Source of the DNA: Arion vulgaris
Lineage: Eukaryota > Mollusca > Gastropoda > Stylommatophora > Arionidae
Length of the DNA stretch: 64,000 nt
Assembly (NCBI GenBank): GCA_020796225.1
Contig: CM036767.1
Coordinates: 21,210,927 to 21,274,926, forward strand
Direction: 5' to 3'
A program made the translations under genes and the position numbers. Under the pieces are notes generated by a model. The model was given only the letters and a program-made list of their open reading frames with translations, made no database searches and was not told where the DNA came from. This document shows positions 62,935 to 64,000 of this stretch, piece by piece. How positions within the stretch are numbered: position 1 is the stretch's first letter; each line of letters opens with the position of its first letter.

Positions 62935-64000
62935 TTCATCGATTCTTACATTCGTTGTTCTTTCATTTCATCTTTCATCTAAGTTTCAGTTGCAAGTCGA
63001 TTCTTACATTCGTTGTACGTTCAATTCATCTTTCATCTAAGTTTCAGTTGCAAGTCGATTCTTACATTCGTTGTACATTCAATTTATCTTTCATCTAAGT
63101 TTCAGTTGCAAGTCGATCCTTACATTCGTTGTACGTTCAATTTATCTTTCATCTAAGTTTCAGTTGCAAGTCGATTCTTACATTCGTTGTACATTCAATT
63201 AATCTTTCATCTAAGTTTCAATTGCAAGTCGATTCTTACATTCGTTGTACGTTCAATTCATCTTTCATCTAAGTTTCAATTGCAAGTCGATTCTTACATT
63301 CGTTGTACATTCAATTTATCTTTCATCTAAGTTTCAGTTGCAAGTCGATTCTTACATTCGTTGTACATTCAATTTATCTTTCATCTAAGTTTCAGTTGCA
63401 AGTCGATCCTTACATTCGTTGTACATTCAATTTATCTTTCATCTAAGTTTCTGTTGCAAGTCGATTCTTACATTCGTTGTACGTTCAATTCATCTTTCAT
63501 CTAAGTTTCAGTTGCAAGTTGATTCTTACATTCGTTGTACGTTCAATTCATCTATCATCTAAGTTTCAGTTGCAAGTCGATTCTTACATTCGTTGTACGT
63601 TCAATTCATCTTTCATCTAAGTTTCAGTTGCAAGTCGATTCTTACATTCGTTGTACGTTCAATTCATCTTTCATCTTAGTTTCAGTTGCAAGTCGATTCT
63701 TACATTCGTTGTACATTCAATTAATCTTTCATCTAAGTTTCAATTGCAAGTCGATTCTTACATTCGTTGTACGTTCAATTCATCTTTCATCTAAGTTTCA
63801 GTTGCAAGTCGATTCTTACATTCGTTGTACGGTCAATTCATCTTTCATCTAAGTTTCAGTTGCAAGTCGATTCTTACATTCGTTGTACGTTCAATTCATC
63901 TTTCATCTAAGTTTCAGTTGCAAGTCGATTCTTACATTCGTTGTACGTTCAATTCATCTTTCATCTAAGTTTCAGTTGCAAGTCGATTCTTACATTCGTT
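62935..64000 (+). repeat. 58-bp satellite, runs off the window
   Basis: ttcgttgtacattcaattta plus tctttcatctaagtttcagt plus tgcaagtcgattcttaca is repeated about 18 times. gtacat and gtacgt variants alternate, as do caattta, caattca and caattaa. A 105-codon ORF (63535-63852) arises because three units (174 bases) are free of stops; it is not a gene. Confidence 0.97.

Noticed and set aside
63535..63852. 105-codon ORF near the right edge
   Set aside because: Lies wholly in the 58-bp satellite; period three of the unit keeps it open.

Overview
The window is eukaryotic, repeat-dominated DNA, probably from a lophotrochozoan and most likely a gastropod mollusc. The grounds are the repeat content (Penelope-like element, hAT transposons, many non-LTR retrotransposon fragments, tRNA-derived SINEs), intron-like spacing and the absence of bacterial gene organisation. 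I cannot name the species. Family labels such as LINE-A or SINE-1 are local to this annotation and group copies that I can align to each other by eye.

Host genes: only one exon looks like host coding sequence. It lies on the minus strand at the left edge (1-607), has an in-frame stop and an overlapping upstream ORF before its ATG, and runs off the window. It resembles the N-terminus of a LIN54/MuvB-type protein, which is a tentative call. A possible promoter for it (CCAAT box, E2F-like and CHR-like motifs) sits near 5.1 kb.

Layout: 1-5.4 kb holds the exon, a SINE-1 copy split by a LINE-C fragment, and broken LINE-L. 5.4-9.8 kb holds a hAT-type MITE beside a LINE tail, back-to-back LINE-H ends, a Penelope-like element and a tRNA-type SINE. 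10-13.8 kb has LINE ends and hAT1, whose 8-bp target duplication is intact and which carries a nested LINE. 14-20.6 kb has the longest RT ORF (15.1-16.1 kb), several SINE-into-LINE insertions and an RNase H LINE. 20.6-35.8 kb is mixed LINE, SINE and tandem-repeat DNA with a cleanly bounded RNase H LINE at 28.9-30.0 kb. 35.9-38.6 kb is a 2.8-kb minisatellite. 39.1-40.8 kb is a MITE interrupted by hAT2. 42.2-42.95 kb has two adjacent tandem arrays grown out of LINE sequence. 43.9-47.1 kb is hAT3, a ZBED5-type transposase relic. 47.6-48.7 kb is a Penelope-like fold-back with a GIY-YIG domain. 50.4-51.0 kb is a transposase-like ORF of uncertain class. 54.6-59 kb is LINE-H-rich. 60.2-61.1 kb is LINE-C. 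62.1-62.4 kb is a short hAT MITE very like the SPIN/URR1 elements known from vertebrates. A 58-bp satellite fills 62.9 kb to the end.

Nothing here forms an operon-like system. The biology is the layering of transposons, and many insertions can be dated relative to each other because their target duplications or empty sites are readable in the sequence. The observations I would follow up first are the SPIN-like element, the conserved hammerhead-like core in the Penelope copies, the two SINE families that share a central and a 3' domain, and the three hAT elements with exact 8-bp duplications.
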